Shown here: in pieces, positions 25,593 through 32,952 of the stretch
Layout: each line of letters starts with the position of its first letter
Numbering within the stretch: position 1 is the stretch's first letter
Source: Hymenobacter latericoloratus
GTDB taxonomy: Bacteria > Bacteroidota > Bacteroidia > Cytophagales > Hymenobacteraceae
Direction: 5' to 3'
Assembly (NCBI RefSeq): GCF_014199535.1
Contig: NZ_JACHNV010000001.1
Span: forward strand, 434,001-498,000
DNA length: 64,000 bases
Notes under the pieces: generated by a model
Database searches by the model: none
Seen by the model: the letters and a program-made list of their open reading frames with translations, nothing else
Told to the model about the DNA's origin: nothing
Position numbers and translations under genes: made by a program

Positions 25593-26660
25593 ATGAGCCA
25601 ACTTCTTCTGGGCAGGCTACGGCCTGCCTTTTCCCGCCACCGGGGGCGTACTCCGCTGGCTTCCGTGCTGCTCCTGCTGCTTACGCTGCTGCTGGGCGGC
25701 TGCGCTACCTCCCGGCCCGGGGCCAGCGTGCAGAAAAAAGTGCAGGGCAAAACCTACGTAATTATCGGGGCCTCCAGCGGCTTTGGCCGGGGCATGGCCG
25801 AGCAGCTGGGCTCTATGAAAGCCAATGTGGTGCTGGCCGCCCGCCGCACCGAAGTGCTGGAGGAAGTAGCCGGCAACATCAGGGCCGCCGGGGGCCAGGC
25901 CCTGGTAGTCACCACCGACATCAGCCAACCCGAGCAGGTGCAGCGCCTCGCCGACGCCGCCCTGCAGCAGTTCGGCCGGGTAGATGTGTGGGTGAACGAC
26001 GCGGGGGTAGGCGGCATTGGGCGGTTCTGGGACATTCCCCTGGCCGACTACTCCCGCCTGATTGACGTGAACCTGAAGGGCGTGGTGTACGGCAGCCAGG
26101 TGGCCATCAGAATTTTCCAGCAGCAGGGCAGCGGCACGCTCATCAATCTGGGCTCGGTGGAAAGCAAGGTGCCCCTGGCCTACCACGCCGTGTACGCCGC
26201 CACCAAAGGCGCCATCCGCAACCTGGATCAGGCCCTGAACCAGGAGCTGCGCCTGCAGGGCTACCCCACTATTAAGGTGGTGACCATTGAGCCCTGGGCC
26301 GTGGATACGCCGTTCTGGGGGCACGCGGCCAACTACAGCGGCGGCACCCCGCGCATGGCCGCCCTGGACGCGCCCCGCAAAGTGGTGAATGCCCTGGTGC
26401 GTGCCTCGGTGCGGCCCCGGCAGGAGCTGCCGGTGGGCTGGAAGGCTCGCGGGGCTTCGTTCTCGCACCAACTCCTGCCCCACTTCACCGAGCGGATTTC
26501 AGCCAACGTTGCCCACCGCTACCAGATGAAAACTGCTCCGCCCACCCCAGTTACTACCGCCTCCCTGCACCAGCCCGTGCCCACCGGCCAGGGCGTGGAC
26601 GACGGGGTGAAAAAGCGCATCAGGCAGGAAAACCGTCAGCGGAAGCAGAAAAAGCACTAG
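25593..26660 (+). CDS. SDR oxidoreductase with lipoprotein-type N-terminus
   Basis: A 355-residue short-chain dehydrogenase/reductase. Residues ~20-38 are strongly hydrophobic (LASVLLLLLTLLLGG) followed by Cys-Ala-Thr-Ser, a good lipobox. The SDR core begins at VIIGASSGFGRGMAEQLG (cofactor loop), with a variant N-D-A-G motif in VWVNDAGVGGIGRFWD, a catalytic Ser in LINLGSVES and YAATK as the YxxxK pair. The C-terminal ~60 residues are basic and low-complexity (KKRIRQENRQRKQKKH). SDRs are normally cytosolic, so a membrane-anchored form is unusual; the substrate is unknown. ATG at 25593 includes the whole hydrophobic stretch. Confidence 0.85.
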   Translation: MSQLLLGRLRPAFSRHRGRTPLASVLLLLLTLLLGGCATSRPGASVQKKVQGKTYVIIGASSGFGRGMAEQLGSMKANVVLAARRTEVLEEVAGNIRAAGGQALVVTTDISQPEQVQRLADAALQQFGRVDVWVNDAGVGGIGRFWDIPLADYSRLIDVNLKGVVYGSQVAIRIFQQQGSGTLINLGSVESKVPLAYHAVYAATKGAIRNLDQALNQELRLQGYPTIKVVTIEPWAVDTPFWGHAANYSGGTPRMAALDAPRKVVNALVRASVRPRQELPVGWKARGASFSHQLLPHFTERISANVAHRYQMKTAPPTPVTTASLHQPVPTGQGVDDGVKKRIRQENRQRKQKKH

Positions 26661-26805
26661 GCCCGGGTGCAACGGAAGGGGTAGGCCGGGGCCCGGCGGT
26701 TGTTGACATAATGACCATCAGAAGATAATAGTGGCGTAACCTCAACCGGATGAACACCGGCGTTCTTTGCGGCTCAAATCACAGAATCCTTTTTCCTGCT
26801 TGTGT

Positions 26806-27993
26806 ATGAGCCGCAAATTCCTGGCTGCCACGCTTCTCTGGGCCGCTACGGCCGCACCTTTCCTCACGGCCTGCGACGATGACGACGCCATTAAATCGTC
26901 GGACAACAAGGTTACCTACAGCCCGCCGGCCAGTGTGGCCTCCTTGCGCTTCATTGGGGAGAACATTGTGCCCTACAATCAGAAGTTCAACAACACCACG
27001 CTGGGCGGCTTCTCGGGCATCGACTACCGGCCCGAAACCGGCATGTACTACATCATGAGCGACGACGCCTCGGCCCTGCAGCCGGTGCGCTTCTACATGG
27101 CCCGCCTGAATTTCGATGAAAACAGCTTTTCCGACGTCACGTTCACGAACGTAACCACGCTCAGGCGCCCCGACGGCAGCAACTTTCCCAGCGCCACCGC
27201 CGACCCCACCGCCACCATCGACCCGGAGGGCATCCGCTACGACCCCGCCACCTGGCGCATCATCTGGTCGAGTGAAGGGGTGCGCAACCTGACCCGCACC
27301 CCGGCCGTGCTCAACCACCCCTTCCTGCGCGAAGCCAACCCCGACGGTAGCTACGTAGCCGAATTTGGGCTGCCCTCGCTGTTCCGGATACAGGCCACCG
27401 ACAACGGCACACGCTCCAACGGCTCCTTCGAGGGCTTGTCGTTGTCGCCGGACGGGCGCTTCCTCTACACCGCCCAGGAAGAGCCCCTCTACGAGGACGG
27501 TCCCCGGGCCAGCCCTACCGTGGCCGGCTCGCCCGTGCGTATTCTCAAGTACGACCGCGCTACCCGCCAGCCCGTGGCCCAGTACGCCTACAAGCTGGAT
27601 GCGGTGCACAAGGCGCCCGTGCCCGAAACGCAGTTTCAGCTTAACGGGGTAGTAGAGGTGCTGGCCCTGTCGGAGACGAAGATGCTGGTAATGGAGCGTT
27701 CCTTTGCCGTGGGCGCTACCCCCGACTACGCCGTGAAGATCTATGAAATTGACCTGACCGGCGCCACCGACGTTTCATCCCTGACTTCGCTGCAGAGTAC
27801 CAGTTACACCCCCGTGAGCAAGCGCCTGGTGCTGGACGTGGCCACTACGGGTATCAAGCGCATCGATAACCTGGAGGGCATGACGTTCGGCCCCAAGCTG
27901 CCTAACGGCCACCACTCCCTGGTACTGGTATCCGACGACAACTTCGGGGCCACTCAGATTTCCCAGTTCCTGGCCTTTGAGGTAATGCCCTAA
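26806..27993 (+). CDS. Esterase-like activity of phytase family lipoprotein
   Basis: A 395-residue exported lipoprotein. MSRKFLAATLLWAATAAPF leads to the lipobox LTAC. The mature part matches the esterase-like phytase family (PF13449 type): ASLRFIGENIVPYNQKF, GGFSGIDYRPETGMYYIMSDD, DPEGIRYDPATWRIIWSSEG, FEGLSLSPDGRFLYTAQE, and near the end KRIDNLEGMTFGPKLPNG with LVSDDNFG. This is a beta-propeller thought to act on phosphate esters in the periplasm or at the surface, though family members are poorly tested. ATG at 26806 gives the complete lipoprotein signal. The gene ends at a strong terminator. Confidence 0.85.
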   Translation: MSRKFLAATLLWAATAAPFLTACDDDDAIKSSDNKVTYSPPASVASLRFIGENIVPYNQKFNNTTLGGFSGIDYRPETGMYYIMSDDASALQPVRFYMARLNFDENSFSDVTFTNVTTLRRPDGSNFPSATADPTATIDPEGIRYDPATWRIIWSSEGVRNLTRTPAVLNHPFLREANPDGSYVAEFGLPSLFRIQATDNGTRSNGSFEGLSLSPDGRFLYTAQEEPLYEDGPRASPTVAGSPVRILKYDRATRQPVAQYAYKLDAVHKAPVPETQFQLNGVVEVLALSETKMLVMERSFAVGATPDYAVKIYEIDLTGATDVSSLTSLQSTSYTPVSKRLVLDVATTGIKRIDNLEGMTFGPKLPNGHHSLVLVSDDNFGATQISQFLAFEVMP

Positions 27994-28013
27994 GGCGCAC
28001 CCCGCATCTGCCG

Positions 28014-28050
28014 AAACCCAAAAGCCGGCCTAGTGCCGGCTTTTGGGTTT
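28014..28050. terminator. Terminator after the phytase-like gene
   Basis: Perfect 16-bp arms aaacccaaaagccggc (28014-28029) and gccggcttttgggttt (28035-28050) with a 5-nt loop, followed by further Ts. Confidence 0.9.
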
Positions 28051-28100
28051 TTTAGTCGCCCCGCAGCCAGAAACTGCTCATTTTGCCCTTATAATGGGCC

Positions 28101-29174
28101 ATGAAACCGCACTATCCTATCCTTGATGGCCTCCGGGGCGTGGCCGCCATTCTGGTGGTTGTCTTTCACATCTTCGAAGGCCACTTCCCCAACTTCGCCC
28201 AGCACCCCATTCACCACGGCTACCTGGCCGTCGATTTCTTTTTTCTGCTCTCAGGCTTTGTGGTGGGCTACGCCTACGACGACCGGTGGCCGCGCATGAG
28301 CACCTGGGACTTCTTCCGGATTCGGCTGGTGCGCCTGCACCCGCTCATTCTGCTCAGCGTGCTTATTGGCGGCGTCTGCATCTGGCTCGACCCGTACCTG
28401 CCCATTGCCGGGCAGGTGGGCCTGCTTAAGCTGCTGGGCATCATGCTGCTTACCGCCACCCTGCTGCCCGCCCCCGACCTGCGCGGCTGGGGCGAAACCC
28501 ACTCCCTGAACGGGCCGCTGTGGTCGTTGCTGCAGGAATACTTGGCCAACCTGCTCTACGCCCTGTGGGGCCGCAAGCTTAGCCAGCGTGGCCTGTGGGG
28601 GTTGGTGGTTATCAGTGGGGTAGCTCTTACCTGGGTGGCCGTGGCCCGCGGCGACATTGCCACCGGCTGGGCCCACTCTAACCTCTGGATTGCTGTCATC
28701 CGGATGCTGTACCCCTTCTTCGCCGGGCTGCTGCTGTTCCGGGCGGGGCGGCTGGTGCGGGTGCCATTTGCGTTTCCGCTGTGCTCCCTGGCGCTGGCGG
28801 CGCTATTCTGCCTGCCCTACTTTCCCATCAACGGGCTGTATGAAGCGGCCTGCATCCTGTTCGCGTTTCCGCTGATTGTGGCCATGGGGGCCGGCGGGCA
28901 GGTAAGCGGGGCCGGAGCCAGGGTATGCAAGTTCCTCGGCGACCTTTCCTACCCCCTCTACATCACCCACTACCCCTTCATGTACCTCTACGGCAACTGG
29001 CTTGCCAACCGTAAGCCCACGCCCGCCGAGGCGGTGCCCGTGGCCCTGGGCCTATTCGTATTCCTGCTCCTGCTGGGCTACGCCGCCCTCAAGCTCTACG
29101 ATGAGCCAGTGCGCGCCTGGCTGAAGCGCCGCTTCCTGACGCCCGCTGCCCCGCCCGAGCTGGCCCGGAAGTAG
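28101..29174 (+). CDS. Acyltransferase-3 family membrane protein (OafA/YrhL-like)
   Basis: A 357-residue integral membrane O-acyltransferase with about ten hydrophobic segments. The N-terminal signature HYPILDGLRGVAAILVVVFH includes the conserved catalytic His, and YLAVDFFFLLSGFVVGYAY and FFRIRLVRLHPLILL are the usual second and third landmarks. Such enzymes O-acetylate surface polysaccharides or other extracytoplasmic acceptors. The nearest glycan genes are 30 kb away, so the acceptor is unknown. A TATAAT-like string lies just ahead of the ATG, but this is not the promoter type of the phylum. An 18-bp palindrome (29176-29193) follows the stop. Confidence 0.88.
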   Translation: MKPHYPILDGLRGVAAILVVVFHIFEGHFPNFAQHPIHHGYLAVDFFFLLSGFVVGYAYDDRWPRMSTWDFFRIRLVRLHPLILLSVLIGGVCIWLDPYLPIAGQVGLLKLLGIMLLTATLLPAPDLRGWGETHSLNGPLWSLLQEYLANLLYALWGRKLSQRGLWGLVVISGVALTWVAVARGDIATGWAHSNLWIAVIRMLYPFFAGLLLFRAGRLVRVPFAFPLCSLALAALFCLPYFPINGLYEAACILFAFPLIVAMGAGGQVSGAGARVCKFLGDLSYPLYITHYPFMYLYGNWLANRKPTPAEAVPVALGLFVFLLLLGYAALKLYDEPVRAWLKRRFLTPAAPPELARK

Positions 29175-29216
29175 AGCAGCTCAATTGAGCTGCCTGGGCA
29201 GTGTTCGGCGCGCTCC

Positions 29217-29768
29217 TTACTGCACTACCGTTACGGCAGCGGGATGGTAGAGGCCCTGCCAGTCGCGGCGCAGGATGGCGTAGAGCAGCTCGTCCTCAAA
29301 CTCGCCCTGGTCATTCACCCCCGACTCGCGCATCACTCCCTCAAACTGAAAGCCGGCGGTTTTCTCGATGGAGCGTTTCGAAGAGAGGTTCGAGACGCGG
29401 CAGCCGGTAGCCACCCGGTTGAGGCCCAGCAGCTCGAAGGCCAGGTAAAACAAGTGGGGCTTGCTGCGCGGCGTCACTCCCCGTCCGCGCATGTGCCGGA
29501 ACACATCGGCCCCGGTGGAGCCGGCTTTTTCGTCCCAGCTATCCACCGAGAGCAGGGTCATGCCGGCCAGCTCCGCGCCCAGGTAGGAGTAGAACCCGAA
29601 GGTGGTGCGGCGGCCGGCGCGGTCGTACTGGGGCAAGTAGTTGCGAAACAGCTCCTCAAGCATCTCCCGCGAATCGGGGTAGCCCTGGAACAGCCCCGCT
29701 ATGTCGGCCAGGTTGTCCTCCTCAATGAGGTGCAGGGTGATGTCGTCGGAAATTAAGGCACGGAACAT
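29217..29768 (-). CDS. GNAT acetyltransferase (RimJ/RimL type)
   Basis: A 183-residue GNAT acetyltransferase. With ATG at 29766-29768 it opens MFRALISDDITLHLIEEDN, the usual start of RimJ/RimL-type enzymes. Other landmarks are FGFYSYLGAELAGMTLLSV, FELLGLNRVATGCRVSNLSS (the conserved N-x-x-S segment) and IEKTAGFQFEGVMRESG. An upstream ATG at 29867 would add 33 residues without similarity. It probably acetylates an N-terminal amine or a small molecule in the cytosol. It is divergent from the AAA ATPase gene, with 192 bp between the two starts. Confidence 0.8.
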   Translation of the reverse strand: MFRALISDDITLHLIEEDNLADIAGLFQGYPDSREMLEELFRNYLPQYDRAGRRTTFGFYSYLGAELAGMTLLSVDSWDEKAGSTGADVFRHMRGRGVTPRSKPHLFYLAFELLGLNRVATGCRVSNLSSKRSIEKTAGFQFEGVMRESGVNDQGEFEDELLYAILRRDWQGLYHPAAVTVVQ

Positions 29769-29960
29769 GGAGGCAGAAGCTGAGGTGGCAGCTCTGAAGA
29801 TACGCGGCGACCGGGTTCTTTTATAATTGCCGTTTTGGCCGCACAAGGCGATGTTGGGGTAGTACACCGCATTGCTTGCGTGATAGAGGACCGTTAGGTA
29901 AGCAACGTATGTACTCTACCTACATTATCCCCGTACTTTGTAGCAACTACTACGCTTGTC

Positions 29961-31214
29961 ATGTCCGCTTCTGCCGCCGTTCCCGGCTACCCCCGTCTCA
30001 CCTACCTGCGCATCAAAAACTACCGTGCCCTGCGCGACGTGGAGCTGCGCGACCTGACGCCCCTGACAGTGTTCATCGGTCCCAATGGCAGCGGCAAATC
30101 CACCATCCTCGACGCTTTGGCGTTTCTGGCCGAAGCCGTGAGCGGCAACCTGCAACAAGCCTGGGAAAAGCGCAACCGCTTCGCCGGCATGCGGACGCGG
30201 GGGCAAGAGGGGCCGATTGAGTTTGAGGTGGAATGCTTTATGAGTGATAAAGTACCTCGCTTACGTTATCTATTAAGCATTGATGAGGCTGGAGGAACGG
30301 TATTCGTCTCTGAAGAAAAACTGACGGAACCCGGTGCCGCATTAGAAAGGATAATAGAGTTAGTGAATGCGGAGCCTAATCCTTTGCAAACTCCAGGTTA
30401 TGAGGATATTTTTCGAATCAATATTTATGAAAGGGACGGTAATGAGGGACGCTATTATACTAGCCCTTCTTCAGATCCAATCATATATTTCACTCACGTA
30501 TCCCCAAATGAAAGAGCTTCTGTTGCACCCAAAACCTTAGCTCTAACAAAGGTTCTCACCTCCTACCGCTACATCCACCTCACCGACGACCACCTGAAGG
30601 GCTACTCCGATGCGGGGCCGCGGGAGAAGCTCTCGGCCAACGGCGACAATCTGCCCAACGTGCTGTACTACCTGCACACCAAGCACCCGGAGGCGCTGGC
30701 CCGCATCAGCGAGAAGCTGCGGCGCTGGGTGCCGGGGCTGGCCGAGGTAGTAACGGAAATAACCTCCGACGAGAGACTGTTGCTGCGCTTCCGGGATGCG
30801 CCCTTCGAGAAGCCCCTACCGGCCCAGTACATGTCGGATGGGACCATGCGGCTGGCGGCCCTGCTGACGCTGCTCTATGAGCCTAACGCTACCGGGCTGC
30901 TGGGTATTGAGGAGCCGGAGAACGAGCTGCACCCGCGCCTGCTGCCCCGCCTGGCCGAGGAGCTTAGCAAAGCCACCGAAACGCGGCATCTGCTGGTGGC
31001 TACCCACTCGCCCTTTCTGCTCGATGCCCTGGAGCCGGAGCAAGTCTGGATTCTGGACCGGGGCGCCGATGGCTACACCCAGGCCACGCGCACGGCCGAT
31101 ATTCCGCAGGTAAAGGAGCTGGTGGAAGATGGCTCGCCGCTGGGCTACCTCTGGACCAGCAACTTCTTCCGCCTCGGCGACCCGCTGGCCCCCCGCACCC
31201 CAGCCGCGCAGTAG
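29961..31214 (+). CDS. AAA ATPase of a candidate two-gene defence module (OLD/AbiL-like)
   Basis: A 417-residue SMC/OLD-like ATPase. The N-terminal lobe has LTYLRIKNYRALRDVELRDL and Walker A GPNGSGKST (residues 40-48). The C-terminal lobe has QYMSDGTMRLAALLTLL, Walker B GIEEPENELHPRLLPRL and LLVATHSPFLLDAL. Residues ~91-199 between the lobes are encoded by an AT-rich stretch (30231-30558, about 41% GC by hand count, against roughly 65% either side). The DUF4276 gene starts one base after the stop. Such AAA_21/DUF4276 pairs occur in anti-phage loci, where the ATPase senses and the TOPRIM-like partner cuts; that role here is inference. Confidence 0.85.
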   Translation: MSASAAVPGYPRLTYLRIKNYRALRDVELRDLTPLTVFIGPNGSGKSTILDALAFLAEAVSGNLQQAWEKRNRFAGMRTRGQEGPIEFEVECFMSDKVPRLRYLLSIDEAGGTVFVSEEKLTEPGAALERIIELVNAEPNPLQTPGYEDIFRINIYERDGNEGRYYTSPSSDPIIYFTHVSPNERASVAPKTLALTKVLTSYRYIHLTDDHLKGYSDAGPREKLSANGDNLPNVLYYLHTKHPEALARISEKLRRWVPGLAEVVTEITSDERLLLRFRDAPFEKPLPAQYMSDGTMRLAALLTLLYEPNATGLLGIEEPENELHPRLLPRLAEELSKATETRHLLVATHSPFLLDALEPEQVWILDRGADGYTQATRTADIPQVKELVEDGSPLGYLWTSNFFRLGDPLAPRTPAAQ

Positions 31215-31215
31215 C

Positions 31216-31815
31216 ATGCACATCGAGTTCCTGCTGGAAGAGCCCTCGGCGGAAGCCGCGCTGAATATTCTGCTCCCCAAGCTGCTGCCCTCCGATACCA
31301 CCTGGAATTGCTACCCCCACCGTGGCAAAACCGACCTGTTCCAGCGCCTGCCCGGCCGCCTGAAAACCTACGCCCGCCAGTTTCCGCACCAGCCCGAGCT
31401 GCGGGTAGTGATTCTGATGGACGCCGATACCGACTGTCGCCGCCGCAAAGCCGAGCTGGAACAGGTAGTAGCCGAAGCCGGCTTGCTGACGAAAACCACC
31501 GCTGCCGGGCAGCCCTTCCGCATCATTACGCACTTGGCCGTGCAGGAGCTGGAAGCGTGGTTTCTCGGCGACCGTGCCGCTATCCAGGCTGCCTACCCCC
31601 GCGTGCGCCCCCAACACTTCAGCGGCCTCCCGCATGACCCTGACACCATTGCCGACACCTGGGAAACTTTGTGGCGCGTGTTGCAGCAAGGCAAGTACTA
31701 CCCCACCGGCAAGGCCAAAGTAGAGTGGGCCGAAACCATTGCCCCGCACCTGGAGCCAGAGCGGAATACCTCGGCCAGTTTTCAGTATTTCTGCCAGGGC
31801 CTGGCGCAGCTGTAA
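31216..31815 (+). CDS. DUF4276 protein (TOPRIM-like), partner of the AAA ATPase
   Basis: A 199-residue DUF4276 protein. The acidic signatures expected of this TOPRIM-like family are present: an N-terminal Glu pair in HIEFLLEEPSAEAAL and a DxD in VVILMDADTDCRRRK, plus the family hallmark HLAVQELEAWFLGDR. The ATG at 31216 follows the ATPase stop by one base, indicating translational coupling. In the split OLD/AbiL-like arrangement the ATPase and a TOPRIM nuclease act together. Composition is that of the chromosome, unlike the middle of the ATPase. A nuclease role is inferred, not shown. Confidence 0.8.
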   Translation: MHIEFLLEEPSAEAALNILLPKLLPSDTTWNCYPHRGKTDLFQRLPGRLKTYARQFPHQPELRVVILMDADTDCRRRKAELEQVVAEAGLLTKTTAAGQPFRIITHLAVQELEAWFLGDRAAIQAAYPRVRPQHFSGLPHDPDTIADTWETLWRVLQQGKYYPTGKAKVEWAETIAPHLEPERNTSASFQYFCQGLAQL

Positions 31816-31894
31816 CGCCCGCTGCTGGGGTGGCAATACTGTTGCTGCAGAGGCTATGGCGGGACTGGTTGTGGTAGGGTACGAGAAGCGCGGG

Positions 31895-32419
31895 TTATGG
31901 GGCAACTGCATTATTTCCCCGCTCTGGTATCGGCCGCCGCCAAGTAAGCAGAAATGGCAGGCACCCCAGTATTAGTAGTCCCGAGCCTACTATACCTAAA
32001 CGAGTAGCCAGTGGCCACGCCTCAAACGGCCACCGCAGAAATGCCAAGCCACTTTTGACAGCCTCTCTTTCATAGTAATGCGTCCACGAAGTGACTATAG
32101 CAAGTACAAACAGCGCAATGGGAAGCAGCTTGCTTTCCCGCCTGTGCCATACTACGAGTGCTGACAGAGCGCAACCAGCCAGAATGGCTAGAAACCATGC
32201 GTATAGAGGGTCTGCAATCAGTCCCCCTATATCTGCTGCCGTAAAGACCTGAGGCGAATCCTTCATTGCCTGTATTCCTCCCTTTTGATACAGGATTATC
32301 ATCTCAGCGTACGGAACCAACGCTAATTGTCGCGCACCAAGAATGAGCAGAGGCATTGACAGAAAATGAAGGAGCAGTAGACGCCAGTTGATACGTGACA
32401 GTTGGCTCGACATAGCCAT
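31895..32419 (-). CDS. Hypothetical membrane protein
   Basis: A 174-residue integral membrane protein with four hydrophobic segments: LLLLHFLSMPLLILGARQL, PLYAWFLAILAGCALSALVV, LLPIALFVLAIVTSW and LGIVGSGLLILGCLPFLL. No known family is recognised. The GC content is visibly lower than the surroundings and the codon use differs, suggesting acquisition. It converges on the DUF4276 gene with an 80-bp gap. The ATG at 32417-32419 is used; a second Met two codons later is also possible. It may belong to the same accessory block as the ATPase pair. Confidence 0.65.
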   Translation of the reverse strand: MAMSSQLSRINWRLLLLHFLSMPLLILGARQLALVPYAEMIILYQKGGIQAMKDSPQVFTAADIGGLIADPLYAWFLAILAGCALSALVVWHRRESKLLPIALFVLAIVTSWTHYYEREAVKSGLAFLRWPFEAWPLATRLGIVGSGLLILGCLPFLLTWRRPIPERGNNAVAP

Positions 32420-32513
32420 ATGCTATATAGGTACACTATTTCCGCGAAGAAAGTCAGAATAGTAGGTTCCTGTATCCGTACATATTGTGGGAAACTCCAT
32501 AAACACCATTCAT

Positions 32514-32556
32514 CAACTAAAAAGCCCGTCTGCAGCGCAGACGGGCTTTTTAGTTG
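32514..32556. terminator. Terminator of the DUF4325 gene
   Basis: A perfect 20-bp stem (arms 32514-32533 and 32537-32556, core agcccgtctgc) with a 3-nt loop. It lies just downstream of the minus-strand DUF4325 gene and has T tracts on both strands. Confidence 0.88.
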
Positions 32557-32566
32557 ATTAGGTAAG

Positions 32567-32884
32567 CTACTCAGCTTTAGAGTGTTTGGCAACATCTGAC
32601 AAGTAGTTTTTAAGCTCCTGCAGTTGTGTCGGCTTATAGTTAGTTAACCGGATGCGTTTCATCAATCCAGGACCTTGTTGCTCATACAGAGCGCCAAAGG
32701 AGGAGTTTAGAAAGGAACTCGAAAATGCAGTCAGATTGAGCAAGAATAGGGTGACGGGAGCATCCTGTCCTTCCAATGCATGGCGCAAAGCCAAGAAGAG
32801 CTTCAGGCCGTCCGTATTAGTCAGTGTGTTATCGACAATGTCAAAAAGCTGCAATACCGGGCCATTGGATACCGTGGTGTTCAT
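32567..32884 (-). CDS. STAS-like DUF4325 protein
   Basis: A 105-residue protein of the DUF4325 STAS-like type. Landmarks are LFDIVDNTLTNTDGLKLF, the conserved hinge LNLTAFSSSFLNSSFGALYEQ and the end RLTNYKPTQLQELKNYL. The family is found with signalling and defence loci and probably binds a partner ATPase or anti-sigma-like kinase, but its role is unproven. ATG at 32882-32884 (MNTTVSNGP) is chosen; an upstream start at 32953 would overlap the end of mfd. GC content is low for this genome, as in the membrane protein gene beside it. Terminated at 32514-32556. Confidence 0.72.
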   Translation of the reverse strand: MNTTVSNGPVLQLFDIVDNTLTNTDGLKLFLALRHALEGQDAPVTLFLLNLTAFSSSFLNSSFGALYEQQGPGLMKRIRLTNYKPTQLQELKNYLSDVAKHSKAE

Positions 32885-32952
32885 GAGGCAGGTAGTTGGC
32901 AGGTGAGAAAATATTTTAGGCAGTATACGGAGTTTCGCTAGAAAAGTCCGCA

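Noticed and set aside
28085..28100. TATAAT-like string just before the acyltransferase ATG
   Set aside because: Bacteroidota promoters use TAnnTTTG rather than the sigma-70 -10 box, and the string is too close to the start codon.
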